Positions 30,587 to 40,606 of a stretch of DNA of 64,000 nucleotides are shown here, in pieces. The DNA is from Nitrosomonas sp. (GTDB lineage Bacteria; Pseudomonadota; Gammaproteobacteria; Burkholderiales; Nitrosomonadaceae). Position 1 is the stretch's first letter. Each line of letters starts with the position of its first letter. Below the pieces are notes generated by a model. It made no database searches, was not told the origin of the DNA, and was given only the letters and a program-made list of their open reading frames with translations. The DNA lies in assembly GCA_019635215.1 (NCBI GenBank), contig JAHBZZ010000009.1, positions 62,001-126,000 of the forward strand, written 5' to 3'. A program made the translations under genes and the position numbers.

Positions 30587-30787
30587 TTACAAAACGCTGA
30601 TTTCATAAAATTCAGGAAAGAATTTTTCAGCTTCTATGGCGCCTTCACAACGCTCAACAAAATGTATGAATGCCTCCCAGGGAGAATTGAAGGCCTTGTA
30701 ATCGCCCTTTCCGGTCAGAAAAAGAATCTGCTTTTGAACCGAGACAATGAACTGTAGGTGATAAAGCTTATCAACGGCCGGCGCCAA
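30587..30787 (-). CDS. Possible small protein or remnant upstream of the hox operon
   Basis: A 66-codon frame with a TTG as the only plausible start (no ATG). The product (APAVDKLYHLQFIVSVQKQ..., then SPWEAFIHFVERCEG) has real-protein composition, with conserved-looking aromatic residues, and is 36 bases upstream of the MEKHLA start. No ribosome site is clear. It could be a truncated gene. Not recognised. Confidence 0.35.
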   Translation of the reverse strand: MAPAVDKLYHLQFIVSVQKQILFLTGKGDYKAFNSPWEAFIHFVERCEGAIEAEKFFPEFYEISVL

Positions 30788-31064
30788 AGAAATCAGACAA
30801 GCTGGAGTTTTTACCTGGATTGAAGAAAAATGTGCTAGCGCTTAATTCACACTATAGTATCTGTCTGTGGAATCAGCTAGCTTGTGTTCGTTCGTTTACT
30901 CTTCACCACAGAACACCCCTTACTGAATACGGAAATAGAGGGTATTGGGATTTTCATCAGTACATAGTACATGTGTTAAAGTAATCCCAACTGCTCTCCC
31001 CCTAAATCCACAGATATAGTTTTACCTAACTCTCACACAAAAACCATTGCTTATGGCTCCTGCT
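30788..31064. other. Intergenic region between ctaB and the hox operon
   Basis: AT-rich region with no gene seen. It should hold the promoter for the MEKHLA-DUF1614-hox unit (reading left) and the 3' end of the cox cluster. No convincing -10/-35 pair or NtrC/-24/-12 element was identified by eye. Confidence 0.4.
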
Positions 31065-31964
31065 TTAAATGTAGAAATAATGATCCACCAATAGCGCAAC
31101 AAACAGTAAAGCAAGATACAAAATTGAATAGCGGAATGCTTTTCGTGCTAACTGATCACTGTAGTTACGATAAATCTCAATGGCATAATAAAGAAATATT
31201 GCATTCAATACACCGGCACTAACTACATAAATCAATCCGCTCATTTGAGTAAGGTACGGGAAAATCGTAATAATGCAGAGAATGACCGTATACAGCAAAA
31301 CGTGTAATTTTGTGAATTGATCTCCATGCGTTACTGGCAACATTGGCATACCAATGGATGCATATTCGTTTTTCCGATAAAGCGCCAAAGCCCAGAAATG
31401 CGGAGGCGTCCACGCAAAAATAATCAAAAACAACAATAATGCATCTGCCGTAATTTCTCCTGTTACAGCCGTCCACCCCAGAACAGGTGGCATGGCACCC
31501 GACGCACCACCAATTACAATATTTTGCGGTGTCAAAGGTTTTAGAATAATAGTATAAATAATTGCATAGCCTACAAATGTAGCCAGCGTCAGCCACATCG
31601 TTAGCGGATTTACCCATTCATATAATATGAACAACCCCAGACCGCCAACGATGCCCAGAAAAAACAATGTTTCAGGCACACTGACTTTACCTTGTGGTAA
31701 AGGCCGCCCTTTTGTTCTCGCCATAACAGCGTCCATTTTTTGCTCTACCAGACAATTCAGTGCGGCGGCGGCTCCAGCCACCAACGCAATACCGATTGTG
31801 CCAAAAAACAGTGCTTCCAGCGGGACGACACCCGGCACCGATAAAAACATGCCGATCACCGCTGTAAAAACAATCAGTGATACTACACGAGGTTTGGTTA
31901 AACGATAAAACTGATGGATACGTGATGCGGTTTCATGCCACATTATGGAAGTTGCCATTCTCAT
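31065..31964 (-). CDS. ctaB: Heme o synthase (protoheme IX farnesyltransferase)
   Basis: Transfers a farnesyl group to heme b to make heme o, the precursor of heme a for the oxidase. The 299-residue membrane protein belongs to the UbiA superfamily, with the N-terminal [17 protein letters not shown] segment, the first Asp-rich motif region [21 protein letters not shown] (about 71-91) and a second region near 215-225. About eight membrane helices. An AGGAG site precedes the start. It is the last gene of the cox cluster; ctaA (heme a synthase) is not seen in this window. Confidence 0.95.
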   Translation of the reverse strand: MRMATSIMWHETASRIHQFYRLTKPRVVSLIVFTAVIGMFLSVPGVVPLEALFFGTIGIALVAGAAAALNCLVEQKMDAVMARTKGRPLPQGKVSVPETLFFLGIVGGLGLFILYEWVNPLTMWLTLATFVGYAIIYTIILKPLTPQNIVIGGASGAMPPVLGWTAVTGEITADALLLFLIIFAWTPPHFWALALYRKNEYASIGMPMLPVTHGDQFTKLHVLLYTVILCIITIFPYLTQMSGLIYVVSAGVLNAIFLYYAIEIYRNYSDQLARKAFRYSILYLALLFVALLVDHYFYI

Positions 31965-32038
31965 TCATCTCCTACATTATTCGTGAGTCACAAACTCAGT
32001 CATTTTTTTCAATACAAAAATAAATTTTATTAAAGCTC

Positions 32039-32620
32039 TTAATGTTCCATCTGAGATACTTGTAGTAATCGCTTGATATCATCACTCATTTTTCTTGGCT
32101 CAAGATTTTCCGGGAAGCGCATCATTAAATTCCCCATTGGATCAATGAGATATATATGCTTTCTTTGAATTTCTCGCGTTGGAATCTGATCAAGTAATTC
32201 ACTATCGAGCGCATTTACAAAAAAAGTCCCTTCATAATTTTTAAATAACTCGGAATCGGCTTTAACGTTATCGTCTATTAACCATAAGCGTTCTATCCGA
32301 TTCATTTCCTTATTCTGCATTGTTCTGACTTGCCGCATGTAATAGAGTTTTTTCTGACAGGCATCATCACAGTTTCCAGAGTCAACTGTCAGCATTACCC
32401 ATTTACCATGCAGATCTCTCATTCTGAGAATAATATTACTGTCTTGCGTCACACCAGAACCCGATAGTTTTTTTATTTCAACTAAATCACCATAATTGAT
32501 ACTTCCAGGTCTATAGTCCATAAAAAAAAGAGTGTATGAAATGACTACAGGCGAAAACAATAGCACTAAAATAAGTATAAATTTGCGTCTATTGCTTTTT
32601 TTGATTATTTCTTTTGACAT
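32039..32620 (-). CDS. Sco-like thioredoxin-fold membrane protein of oxidase assembly
   Basis: A 193-residue protein with one N-terminal membrane anchor (about 12-34) and a periplasmic thioredoxin-like domain. It has a Cys-x3-Cys pair (CDDAC, Cys84 and Cys88) where Sco1/SenC proteins have CPxxC, and later a HIYLIDPMGNLMMRFP motif like the Sco fold. The distal copper-ligand histidine of Sco1 was not clearly located. Position between SURF1 and ctaB supports a role in copper delivery or thiol reduction for oxidase assembly. It overlaps the SURF1 gene by 32 bases. Confidence 0.8.
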   Translation of the reverse strand: MSKEIIKKSNRRKFILILVLLFSPVVISYTLFFMDYRPGSINYGDLVEIKKLSGSGVTQDSNIILRMRDLHGKWVMLTVDSGNCDDACQKKLYYMRQVRTMQNKEMNRIERLWLIDDNVKADSELFKNYEGTFFVNALDSELLDQIPTREIQRKHIYLIDPMGNLMMRFPENLEPRKMSDDIKRLLQVSQMEH

Positions 32621-33308
32621 TTAAAATCAGAAATATAACTATTGTTGTAATAGCCAGTGAAAACCATTGAACGGCATAACCGATATTCTTTGACGCTCCA
32701 GAGTCGGGTTTAATCCAGTCTCTTATTAAGCCATCATTCATACTATCTTTTTGCAGAATCATAAATGGTTGCAAATCATATCCCGTCATCTGTTGATAGC
32801 GTTCAAGGTTAAAACTGCTCCAAACCGGGCCAGATACGTCCTGCGCCGCAAGTTCAAATGTCTTCAATTCTGGAGACGCTGCTACTCCGTGGATGATTAT
32901 TTCACCAACAACCGTTTCTATTTCTGGAAGCAAGGAACGATTGCTACCTGTTGAGACCCATCCCCTATTGACAGCCACTAAAATTTTATTTGAAATCAGC
33001 AATGGAGTGATGACATGATATCCGGCATGGCCTTTATACGTTTTATTATCCAAATAAACAGTATATTCTGGTAAATAACGTCCTTTGACCGTCACCTGCC
33101 GATACTGAACATCTTCGAGTTTCACAAGATTCCCCGAAATGGTTACTACAGGCTCCTTTGATAATTGCTCGAGCTTCTCTTGCCGCGAATTTCTTTCATC
33201 GGCACGAGATAATTGCCATTTACCTAACTCTATAAAAACTATAACAAAACATAAAGTCAGTATCGTTGTCCATAATTTCGGACTGAATTGATAGCCAAAT
33301 AAAGTCAA
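32589..33308 (-). CDS. SURF1 family cytochrome oxidase assembly protein
   Basis: A 239-residue protein with two membrane helices at the ends (about 12-28 and 212-232) and a periplasmic domain between. Family motifs: LGKWQLSRADER (about 28-39), VTVKGRYLPEYTVYLDN (about 72-88), GYHVITPLL (about 95-103) and VNRGWVSTG (about 113-121). SURF1 proteins help insert heme a into subunit I. It lies between coxC and the Sco-like gene. Confidence 0.92.
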   Translation of the reverse strand: MTLFGYQFSPKLWTTILTLCFVIVFIELGKWQLSRADERNSRQEKLEQLSKEPVVTISGNLVKLEDVQYRQVTVKGRYLPEYTVYLDNKTYKGHAGYHVITPLLISNKILVAVNRGWVSTGSNRSLLPEIETVVGEIIIHGVAASPELKTFELAAQDVSGPVWSSFNLERYQQMTGYDLQPFMILQKDSMNDGLIRDWIKPDSGASKNIGYAVQWFSLAITTIVIFLILNVKRNNQKKQ

Positions 33309-33475
33309 TGTCAGGTTCTTCGTTTTTTACTCTAAAACGCGATACAGCCTAATTTTCTTAAAAGAAAAGATTCCATACTTTTACATTCAATTTACGCTTA
33401 CTTATATTCTTCCAAACAACCATTAAGCTCTTCTAAATGTAAAAGCTGGAATCTTGTTACATGCTTCTTCTGGCT

Positions 33476-34336
33476 TTACAGCAAATATACAAAAATAAAG
33501 AGGCCTAACCAAACCACGTCGACAAAGTGCCAATACCAGGCAACACCTTCAAACCCAAAATGCCTATCTGGAGTGAAATGACCTGCAGCACATCGGAAGT
33601 AAATTACGATCAACATAATTGTGCCTACTGTCACATGGAACCCATGAAAACCAGTCAGCATAAAGAATGTCGAGCCGTATGCACCAGAATCCAGTTTCAG
33701 ATTCAAATCATTATAAGCATGAACATACTCATAAATCTGACAGCTCAGAAACAGTACACCCAGAAGAATGGTCGCTAACATCCATTTATTCAATGCATCA
33801 CGACGATTTTCTTTCAATGCCCAGTGCGCATAGGTTATAGTTACACCCGATGTTAGCAGAATTGCAGTATTTATTGCCGGTAACCCCCAAGCGCCCATTG
33901 GTGTAAACGCTTCATAATGGTCACTAGGTCCTGTAGTCGGCCATCCACCTTCATATGCACCCCATGCCGCCTGACCTAATACTTCGCTTTCACCGGCCAA
34001 CCAAGGTATTGACAATACCCGCATATAATAGAGCGCACCAAAAAATGCAGCGAAGAACATAACTTCTGAAAAAATAAACCATGTCATACCCCAACGAAAT
34101 GATTTATCGACATCCAAACCATATTTACCGCTCTCACTTTCTGCTGCAACTGTACCAAACCAACGAAAACACATATAAAACAAAATAGCAAAACCGATCG
34201 CTAGCAAACCATAGCCGAGTTCGATTTTATTCATTGTTAATGCTGCCCCAAATCCTAAGAACAATAATGCTGCTGATCCTGTTATCGGATATGTCGATGG
34301 TGCTGGAACATAATAGTGACCAGTATCCTGACTCAT
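33476..34336 (-). CDS. coxC: Cytochrome c oxidase subunit III
   Basis: A 286-residue integral membrane protein with seven helices, the FRWGMTWFIFSEVMFFAAFFGALY segment (about 80-103) with the conserved Glu, and the FFMLTGFHGFHVTVG and WYWHFVDVVWLGLF motifs at the C-terminal half. It supports the proton-pumping aa3 core. A GGAGGG ribosome site precedes the ATG. Confidence 0.96.
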   Translation of the reverse strand: MSQDTGHYYVPAPSTYPITGSAALLFLGFGAALTMNKIELGYGLLAIGFAILFYMCFRWFGTVAAESESGKYGLDVDKSFRWGMTWFIFSEVMFFAAFFGALYYMRVLSIPWLAGESEVLGQAAWGAYEGGWPTTGPSDHYEAFTPMGAWGLPAINTAILLTSGVTITYAHWALKENRRDALNKWMLATILLGVLFLSCQIYEYVHAYNDLNLKLDSGAYGSTFFMLTGFHGFHVTVGTIMLIVIYFRCAAGHFTPDRHFGFEGVAWYWHFVDVVWLGLFIFVYLL

Positions 34337-34366
34337 TCTTCCCTCCTACTGATAAATTTTAAATTT

Positions 34367-34570
34367 TTAATTAACAATTATTTTTACTACAAACAGAATT
34401 GTAACTACAAAAATCGCTCCACCGATTAAACCCCCAATAATCACCTGCGATGGCTTAATATTCGCCGCATCGTTTTCCAAATCATCTTTTTTTCGAATCC
34501 CTATGAATGCTGCCAGTACTGCTTTAGCAACCTGCAACATTGAAGCATTCGGTTTATTGTGCTCATCCAT
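34367..34570 (-). CDS. DUF2970 small membrane protein
   Basis: A 67-residue protein from ATG 34570 (a TTG at 34582 is an alternative). It has QVAKAVLAAFIGIRKKDDLENDAA followed by a single C-terminal membrane helix (about 43-66). DUF2970 genes are regularly found between ctaG and coxC in betaproteobacteria. Function unknown, probably oxidase assembly. Confidence 0.85.
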   Translation of the reverse strand: MDEHNKPNASMLQVAKAVLAAFIGIRKKDDLENDAANIKPSQVIIGGLIGGAIFVVTILFVVKIIVN

Positions 34571-34587
34571 GACAAAAGACAAAATTC

Positions 34588-35151
34588 CTATTTTTCACTA
34601 ACAGCCTTGGCACCCACGGGGAGCTCAAAAAAAGTATATGAAATGGTCAACGTATGCAAATATTCCGGCAGACTTGGTTCAATGACAAACTGAACCGGCA
34701 TTACTTTCGTTTCTTTTGGTTTTAATACCTGTCGTGTAAAACAGAAACATTCAAACTTACGCAGATGTTTATCCAGAAAACGTGGACTATAGCTCGGTAT
34801 TGCCTGTCCTGTTATTTCACGATCCGAATGATTTGTAATCTCATACATCACTTCCACTGGTTCACCAGGGTGAAACTTGATACTGCGCTGCAGTGGCTTG
34901 AAATCCCAGGGCAATCCTCTAGTATTTGCATCGAGCTCCACTGTAACCCAGCGATCAGTATCAATCTCCATTTTCTTAACCAGCTTATCGGGCTGCAGCA
35001 GATTATTAATGCCAGCAACTTCACAAAACTTCTCATAAAACGGTACCATTGCATAACCAAATACAAACATTACAACTGAGAAGATTAACAACTTCTTCAT
35101 CATTGTTAGATTATTTTCAATTTTGTTGCTCTGTACCATTTTAGTTACCAA
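34588..35151 (-). CDS. ctaG: Cytochrome c oxidase assembly protein CtaG (Cox11)
   Basis: Copper chaperone for CuB of subunit I. The 187-residue protein has an N-terminal membrane anchor (about 19-38) and a periplasmic beta domain. The copper motif is FECFCFTRQ (about 132-140) with the two cysteines, plus the conserved YKxx-type region FYEKFCEVAGI (about 43-53). The start may be 35151 or an internal ATG ten or more codons later. It sits between the small assembly gene and the DUF2970 gene. Confidence 0.95.
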   Translation of the reverse strand: MVTKMVQSNKIENNLTMMKKLLIFSVVMFVFGYAMVPFYEKFCEVAGINNLLQPDKLVKKMEIDTDRWVTVELDANTRGLPWDFKPLQRSIKFHPGEPVEVMYEITNHSDREITGQAIPSYSPRFLDKHLRKFECFCFTRQVLKPKETKVMPVQFVIEPSLPEYLHTLTISYTFFELPVGAKAVSEK

Positions 35152-35264
35152 CCATTAAATATTCTGCTACAACTGCGATTAACAGATTTGCGTGGCTTGC
35201 ATTTAGCGGAAACGAAAAAAATCTTACTTCAAACTCTACTTTCCACGTCTCCGCATTTTTCTTT

Positions 35265-35372
35265 TTATAGTTCCTTGAAAAAGAAAACTCCTATATAAAG
35301 CACAATCACCGTAAGCAATAGATACATTGCTGTTCTTAATTTCTTACGTCTCAAATCTGTTTGATCTGACAT
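35265..35372 (-). CDS. Cytochrome oxidase small assembly protein (35 residues)
   Basis: A very short gene: ATG at 35372, stop TAA at 35265, preceded by a GAGGA site five bases upstream. The product MSDQTDLRRKKLRTAMYLLL... has a charged start and a single membrane helix. Small one-helix proteins at this exact place, between coxA and ctaG, are annotated as oxidase small assembly proteins in many betaproteobacteria. Confidence 0.8.
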   Translation of the reverse strand: MSDQTDLRRKKLRTAMYLLLTVIVLYIGVFFFKEL

Positions 35373-35390
35373 ACAATCCTCATCGGATAA

Positions 35391-36989
35391 TTAATGAGAA
35401 ACAGGCTTAAAGACCGGTGGCTTCTCGAAGCTATGATATGGTGCCGGCGTCGGCAAATGTGTCCATTCCAGCGTTGTAGCACCATCCCATGGTTTCTCAG
35501 GAGCAGCTTCTTTACTGCGCACACACTTGATCACAATATAAACAAACAATAATTGACTCATTCCGAAACCAAACGCGCCAATACTTGAAATCATATTAAA
35601 ATCAGCAAATTGAAGTGCATAATCAGGAATTCTGCGCGGCATACCAGCCAATCCCAGGAAATGCTGTACGAAGAATGTCAGGTTAAAGAAAATCATGGAT
35701 AACCAGAAATGCCATTTACCCAGTGTTTCATCGTACATATGGCCTGTCCATTTTGGTAACCAATAGTAGGCGCCTGCGAATAAAGAAAACAAAGCCCCAG
35801 ATACCAACACATAATGAAAATGTGCAATCACGTAATAAGTATCCTGTACCTGAATGTCAATTGGAACAATCGCACAGATTACACCACTAAAACCACCGAT
35901 AACGAATAGAAAGATAAATCCGATCGCAAAAAGCATTGGCGTTTCAAAAGTCATCGATCCCCGCCACATCGTTGCGGTCCAGTTAAAGACTTTTACACCT
36001 GTCGGTACCGCGATTAACATTGTTGAATACATAAAGAACAATTGTCCTACAGTAGGCATACCCGCGGTAAACATATGATGCGCCCAAACCACACAAGACA
36101 GAATCGCAATTGATGCTGTCGCATAAACCATTGATGAATAACCAAATAAAGGTTTACGTGCAAATGTAGGAATGATCTCAGACACAATTCCAAATGCAGG
36201 CAGAATCATGATATAGACTTCTGGATGCCCAAAAAACCAGAAAATATGCTGGAATAATACAGGATCACCACCGCCCGCCGCATTGAAGAAACTTGTGCCA
36301 AAATGGCGATCTGTTAACAGCATAGTTACTGTTCCTGCCAGAACAGGCATTACCAGTACGAGCAGATATGCGGTTATCAACCATGTCCAGACAAATAATG
36401 GCATATCCATCAACTTCATGCCAGGAGCGCGCATGTTCAATATGGTAGTAATAATGTTAATTGCACCCATAATTGATGATGCTCCCAGTATATGCACTGC
36501 AAAGATCATCATATCCACGCCCAACCCACCTTGGGTTGACAATGGTGGATAGAAAGTCCATCCGCCCGCAGCGGCACCGCCAGGAACAAAGAAAGAAGAA
36601 ACCAGCAGTGATGCCGCTACCGGTAATAACCAGAAACTCCAGTTATTCATCCGGGCAAACGCCATATCCGGTGCACCAATCATCAACGGTACTTGCCAGT
36701 TAGCAAATCCCACAAATGCAGGCATAATGGCGCCAAAAACCATAATTAAGCCATGCAAAGTTGTGAATGAATTAAATAACTCCGGTTCTAAAATCTGAAT
36801 GCCCGGTTGAAACAATTCAGCTCTAATACCCAGAGCCAGAAAACCACCCGTAAAGAACATTGCCAAACTGAACCACAAATACATTGATCCAATGTCTTTG
36901 TGATTGGTAGTCGTTATCCAACGCATTATACCTGTTGGATGATGATCATCGTGACCGTGGCCATGCACATCGCCATGTATTGCTGCCAT
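35391..36989 (-). CDS. coxA: Cytochrome c oxidase subunit I
   Basis: Catalytic subunit of the aa3-type terminal oxidase, with 532 residues and twelve helices. The start at 36989 ([20 protein letters not shown]) has a perfect AGGAGG nine bases upstream; the frame is open further upstream but into coxB. Heme and CuB ligands are seen in [16 protein letters not shown] (His and the cross-linked Tyr), [11 protein letters not shown] and [12 protein letters not shown]. The N-terminus is His-rich. It follows coxB by 13 bases. Confidence 0.97.
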   Translation of the reverse strand: MAAIHGDVHGHGHDDHHPTGIMRWITTTNHKDIGSMYLWFSLAMFFTGGFLALGIRAELFQPGIQILEPELFNSFTTLHGLIMVFGAIMPAFVGFANWQVPLMIGAPDMAFARMNNWSFWLLPVAASLLVSSFFVPGGAAAGGWTFYPPLSTQGGLGVDMMIFAVHILGASSIMGAINIITTILNMRAPGMKLMDMPLFVWTWLITAYLLVLVMPVLAGTVTMLLTDRHFGTSFFNAAGGGDPVLFQHIFWFFGHPEVYIMILPAFGIVSEIIPTFARKPLFGYSSMVYATASIAILSCVVWAHHMFTAGMPTVGQLFFMYSTMLIAVPTGVKVFNWTATMWRGSMTFETPMLFAIGFIFLFVIGGFSGVICAIVPIDIQVQDTYYVIAHFHYVLVSGALFSLFAGAYYWLPKWTGHMYDETLGKWHFWLSMIFFNLTFFVQHFLGLAGMPRRIPDYALQFADFNMISSIGAFGFGMSQLLFVYIVIKCVRSKEAAPEKPWDGATTLEWTHLPTPAPYHSFEKPPVFKPVSH

Positions 36990-37002
36990 AAGTAATATCC
37001 TC

Positions 37003-37887
37003 CTAATTGTTATCTGAATTCTCTTCTGCAGCCTCGACCGCCTCATCGGCGCCACTAGCTGCCATTTCAGTGGAAACAGCTGCCAAATTGACCGCACTAG
37101 ATGTTCCAACTAACTTCTCAGCAGCCCACTTAGCATAAGCCGCTTCATCCAGAACCTCTACCACAATTGGCATATATCCATGATCTTTACCACATAACTC
37201 AGCACATTGTCCGCGATAAATACCAGGATTGTCCGCTGTAAACCAAGTATCGCGAATGAATCCGGGAATCGCATCCTGTTTAATACCCAGCGCCGGAACC
37301 CACCAGGCATGTATCACATCATTAGCTGTCAATATAATGCGCACTTTTTTACCGACTGGAACGACCAGATTATTATCTACTTCCAACAAATAATTTTCAC
37401 CCTTGGGTTCTCTGTTTTGCAGCTGCGCTCTAGGTGTAGACAATTTACTGAAGAAGCTAATACCCTCACCCTCTCCCTGTAAATAATCATAGCCCCACAT
37501 CCACTGATACCCTGTCGCCTTAATTGTCATATCCGGACTGGATGTATCTTTCATAGCAATAATGGTTTTTGTTGCAGGCCATGCCATAGCGACAAGTATC
37601 AAACACGGAATCACAGTCCATATTACTTCAACAGTAGTACTGTGATGAAAATTGGCAGCTTTATAGCCGAGTGACTTGCGATGTTTCAATACCGAATAAA
37701 ACATCACACCAAATACCCCTATAAATATAGCTAAACAAATCCACAAAAGCACGATATGCTGATCATAAATATCCTGAGCTATCACACTCTGCGGTTCGGG
37801 AAAGTTGTATTTAGACCCTACCGCCATGCTTGAATATAAAGCAAGAACGGACATTCCCGCCAGGGTTGCTACTGATTTATTTCTCAT
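37003..37887 (-). CDS. coxB: Cytochrome c oxidase subunit II
   Basis: Carries the CuA centre that accepts electrons from cytochrome c. From ATG 37887 (GGGGGA site) the 294-residue protein has a signal/anchor (about 5-25), two membrane helices (about 45-65 and 85-105) and the cupredoxin domain with W-rich MWGYDY and the CuA motif [14 protein letters not shown] near residue 230. The C-terminal 45 residues are Ala/Glu-rich without a cytochrome c domain. First gene of the oxidase operon. Confidence 0.97.
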   Translation of the reverse strand: MRNKSVATLAGMSVLALYSSMAVGSKYNFPEPQSVIAQDIYDQHIVLLWICLAIFIGVFGVMFYSVLKHRKSLGYKAANFHHSTTVEVIWTVIPCLILVAMAWPATKTIIAMKDTSSPDMTIKATGYQWMWGYDYLQGEGEGISFFSKLSTPRAQLQNREPKGENYLLEVDNNLVVPVGKKVRIILTANDVIHAWWVPALGIKQDAIPGFIRDTWFTADNPGIYRGQCAELCGKDHGYMPIVVEVLDEAAYAKWAAEKLVGTSSAVNLAAVSTEMAASGADEAVEAAEENSDNN

Positions 37888-38602
37888 ATTTTCCCCCACA
37901 TGATTATTGCTAATTCTTGATCCCAGATATAACACTCTGCCACACAAAATCCGGTTTTTTTATCCTCCGATCTGCGGACAAAAGTTACAGGCCAGAATCT
38001 CATTTTGTAAAAAAATAACCATACTACGATCGGCGACATTATGTTTTCATTGGCCGAAAATTTTTATTATCTAAAACTTATAATTCCCAGTTAAAGATAA
38101 CATTCCAATACTGCTAAATCGAATAGAAATTTTAGCACGCCGCAAATCCTCAAACAAGGGAAAATCATGATTTTTATAGCAATATTCCCCTGTTTATAAA
38201 ATGGTATTGTGAAAAATCCAATCTCCAAAATACCTTCTCGAGACATCATTTTTTTACCCTCTCTCTTTTCCACTATTGTAATTATCTTTTCATTAGCCCA
38301 CGAACCTCCAGTCTCCCAACCCACCGCACATCGCTCCCCTCCCTTAACCAAGGATTACATCATTACCTAACTAATTACTCGGATAATTTAATGGGATGAA
38401 AACAAAATATGCCCAGAAACTTAGCTGTGCCCTGTTGGTATCGATATCTCGATCAACAAGACAAGACTCACAATAGATTGAATGAAAAAAGTGTTCTGAT
38501 GTAACACTCATCCGAATTCAGATTTGATTTTACCGATATACGACAATTTTCAATTGTGACCTTTTGAGCAGTTCTGTTATTAATTCGAATTATTTATGAC
38601 AG
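37888..38602. other. Long intergenic region upstream of the oxidase operon
   Basis: About 700 bases with no credible gene. An 86-codon minus frame at 38091-38351 was examined and not accepted. The stretch must contain the coxB promoter, but no convincing -10/-35 pair was fixed by eye. The sequence is AT-rich throughout. Confidence 0.4.
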
Positions 38603-38989
38603 TTATTCAAGCGGTAACTGCTCAAGCGCGCTGATTTGTTCCATCAACGCTTGCCTTTCGGCATTCAATACGCTGAATCTAGCATATAAACGATCCAATT
38701 CGGCAGTATACATTTCAACCCGGTCTTTTCTTTCTTGTTGCCGCCGCATCATCTCTTCATATTTTGGAATGGGAGTAGTTTGAGTCGCAGCATTCGGCAA
38801 ATCAGCAACCGATGAACCAAGAATTTCATTTCGGCGTAACTCCTGAATCATAAGGAATTGCTGATGGATTGCTTGTGCCTCTTGCTGTACTCGCATCAAT
38901 GCTTTTTCCAACTGCAGGATCTGTTGCTCATTTTCCGACCAACCGAACTGTGGCAGGACCATTAACAATAAAAGAAATAGTAACCTCAC
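38603..38989 (-). CDS. Exported coiled-coil protein of unknown function
   Basis: A 128-residue protein starting from GTG at 38989 with an AAGGTGG site. Residues 1-18 are a signal peptide (RLLFLLLLMVLPQFGWS). The rest is almost entirely helical coiled coil with many Gln, Glu and Arg (ILQLEKALMRVQQEAQAIHQQ; YTAELDRLYARFSVLNAERQ) split by a Pro/Thr-rich hinge (about 65-75). No family was recognised; a periplasmic structural or scaffolding role is possible. Confidence 0.7.
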   Translation of the reverse strand: MRLLFLLLLMVLPQFGWSENEQQILQLEKALMRVQQEAQAIHQQFLMIQELRRNEILGSSVADLPNAATQTTPIPKYEEMMRRQQERKDRVEMYTAELDRLYARFSVLNAERQALMEQISALEQLPLE

Positions 38990-39301
38990 GACACCACCTT
39001 ACCTTAATACTTCAGATCAATGAGTTGCATACAATAATACCCCGAGCATCTCTATAATTTTCAACTGGTGCATAACTCAGGTCACTGTTTACTGTGTCAT
39101 GAAATGGGAGATTCCAAACACTGCCATCAACCACTAGACTGAATTAAGAAATATAAGCTTCTTAATTCGCTTTTTATGACACACCAGCACAAGGATAACA
39201 ACCCCCATTAATCACCGATCTGCCAGGAATCTGATCAACTATCGGAATTAAATTATTCTTTACGCCATAGCTTCAAAAGCTATCAAAATTTCCATCAACC
39301 C
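38990..39301. other. Intergenic region between thiolase and the coiled-coil gene
   Basis: About 310 bases without a gene. AT-rich; no clear terminator was identified. Confidence 0.4.
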
Positions 39302-40480
39302 TTACATACGCTCGAATATGGCGGCGATACCTTGGCCACCGCCAATACACATCGTAACAAGCGCATAGCGTCCACCTATTCGATGGAGTTCATAAATTGC
39401 TTTGATAGTGAGTATTACACCGGTAGCTCCGATTGGATGACCTAATGCAACTGCACCGCCATTGGGATTTGTTTTTGATGGATCAAACTGTAATTCCCGG
39501 GCAACTGCGCAAGCCTGGACCGCAAAAGCTTCATTGGATTCAATGATATCAATGTCCTCAATTTGCAACCCCGCACGACTAAGCGCTCTCTGCACTGAAG
39601 GAACAGGACCCATTCCCATTAATTGCGGATCGACACCAGCATGGCCATAGGAAACAAGGCGGGCCATTGGCTGCAAATTATGTTTTTGTGCTGCCTTGTT
39701 TTCCATTAACACAACTGCGGCAGCACAATCATTGATTCCAGATGCATTTCCTGCAGTAACTGTACCATCCTTCAGAAAAACAGCATGCAATCCCGAAAAT
39801 GCATCGATATCTGCATCCTCACGCGGATGTTCGTCAGTATCAAATCGTATTACCTTCTTACGATGCTTGACTTCTATTGGCAGTATTTGGTCCTTGAAAT
39901 AACCATTCTTAATCGCATTGACGGCTCGTCGATGGCTTTCAAGCGCATAGATATCCTGCTCTTCACGACCAATCTTCCATTGTCTGGCGATGTTTTCAGC
40001 AGTTATACCCATGTGCACACCCTCAAAAGGATCAGTCAAGGCACCAATCATCATGTCAATGACGTTGCCATTATTCATGCGCTGCCCCCAGCGCAACGCA
40101 GGCAACAAATAACCGCCACGGCTCATGGACTCGGCACCACCAGCAATAGCTACATCAGTATCCCCATTAAGGAGATATTGACTGGCAGAAATAATGGCTT
40201 GCAAACCACTGCCGCACAAGCGATTAACCGTAAGTGCCGCGATATGGTGTGGAAGTCCACCATTAATACACGCAACTCGTGCCAGATACATATCGCGAGG
40301 CTCACCATGTATGACACTACCAAAAACACCATGACCAATCTCATACGGATCAATATTTGCTCTTTCAACCGCTTCAGCTACTACCTTCGCAGCCAGTTCT
40401 GCAGGTGAAATATCTTTAAGCGCTCCACCATAGTCGCCAATAGCTGTTCTTACACCACTGAGTATTACTACATCACGCAT
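39302..40480 (-). CDS. Acetyl-CoA C-acyltransferase (thiolase)
   Basis: A 392-residue biosynthetic-type thiolase catalysing acyl-CoA condensation or cleavage. All catalytic residues are visible: Cys89 in NRLCGSG, His348 in GGAVALGHPIGATG, Cys378 in MCIGGGQG. The N-terminal VVILSGVRTAIGDYGG and the loop sequence are closer to BktB/PhaA-like enzymes of polyhydroxyalkanoate or short-chain metabolism than to FadA. No phaB or phaC is adjacent, so pathway assignment stays open. Confidence 0.94.
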   Translation of the reverse strand: MRDVVILSGVRTAIGDYGGALKDISPAELAAKVVAEAVERANIDPYEIGHGVFGSVIHGEPRDMYLARVACINGGLPHHIAALTVNRLCGSGLQAIISASQYLLNGDTDVAIAGGAESMSRGGYLLPALRWGQRMNNGNVIDMMIGALTDPFEGVHMGITAENIARQWKIGREEQDIYALESHRRAVNAIKNGYFKDQILPIEVKHRKKVIRFDTDEHPREDADIDAFSGLHAVFLKDGTVTAGNASGINDCAAAVVLMENKAAQKHNLQPMARLVSYGHAGVDPQLMGMGPVPSVQRALSRAGLQIEDIDIIESNEAFAVQACAVARELQFDPSKTNPNGGAVALGHPIGATGVILTIKAIYELHRIGGRYALVTMCIGGGQGIAAIFERM

Positions 40481-40606
40481 TTGACAATCTCATTCTTGAA
40501 TTCTCAACGCATTTACTTGACTACGCCAACATCTTTAACACGCGCCATCTGATCCTTGGTTAATTGCAATTTATCTATACGCAAGCCACCATGGCATTAA
40601 ATTCCA

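Noticed and set aside
38091-38351. An 86-codon minus-strand frame upstream of the oxidase operon
   Set aside because: No ribosome site, low-complexity composition, no protein-like motif, and it lies in AT-rich promoter sequence.
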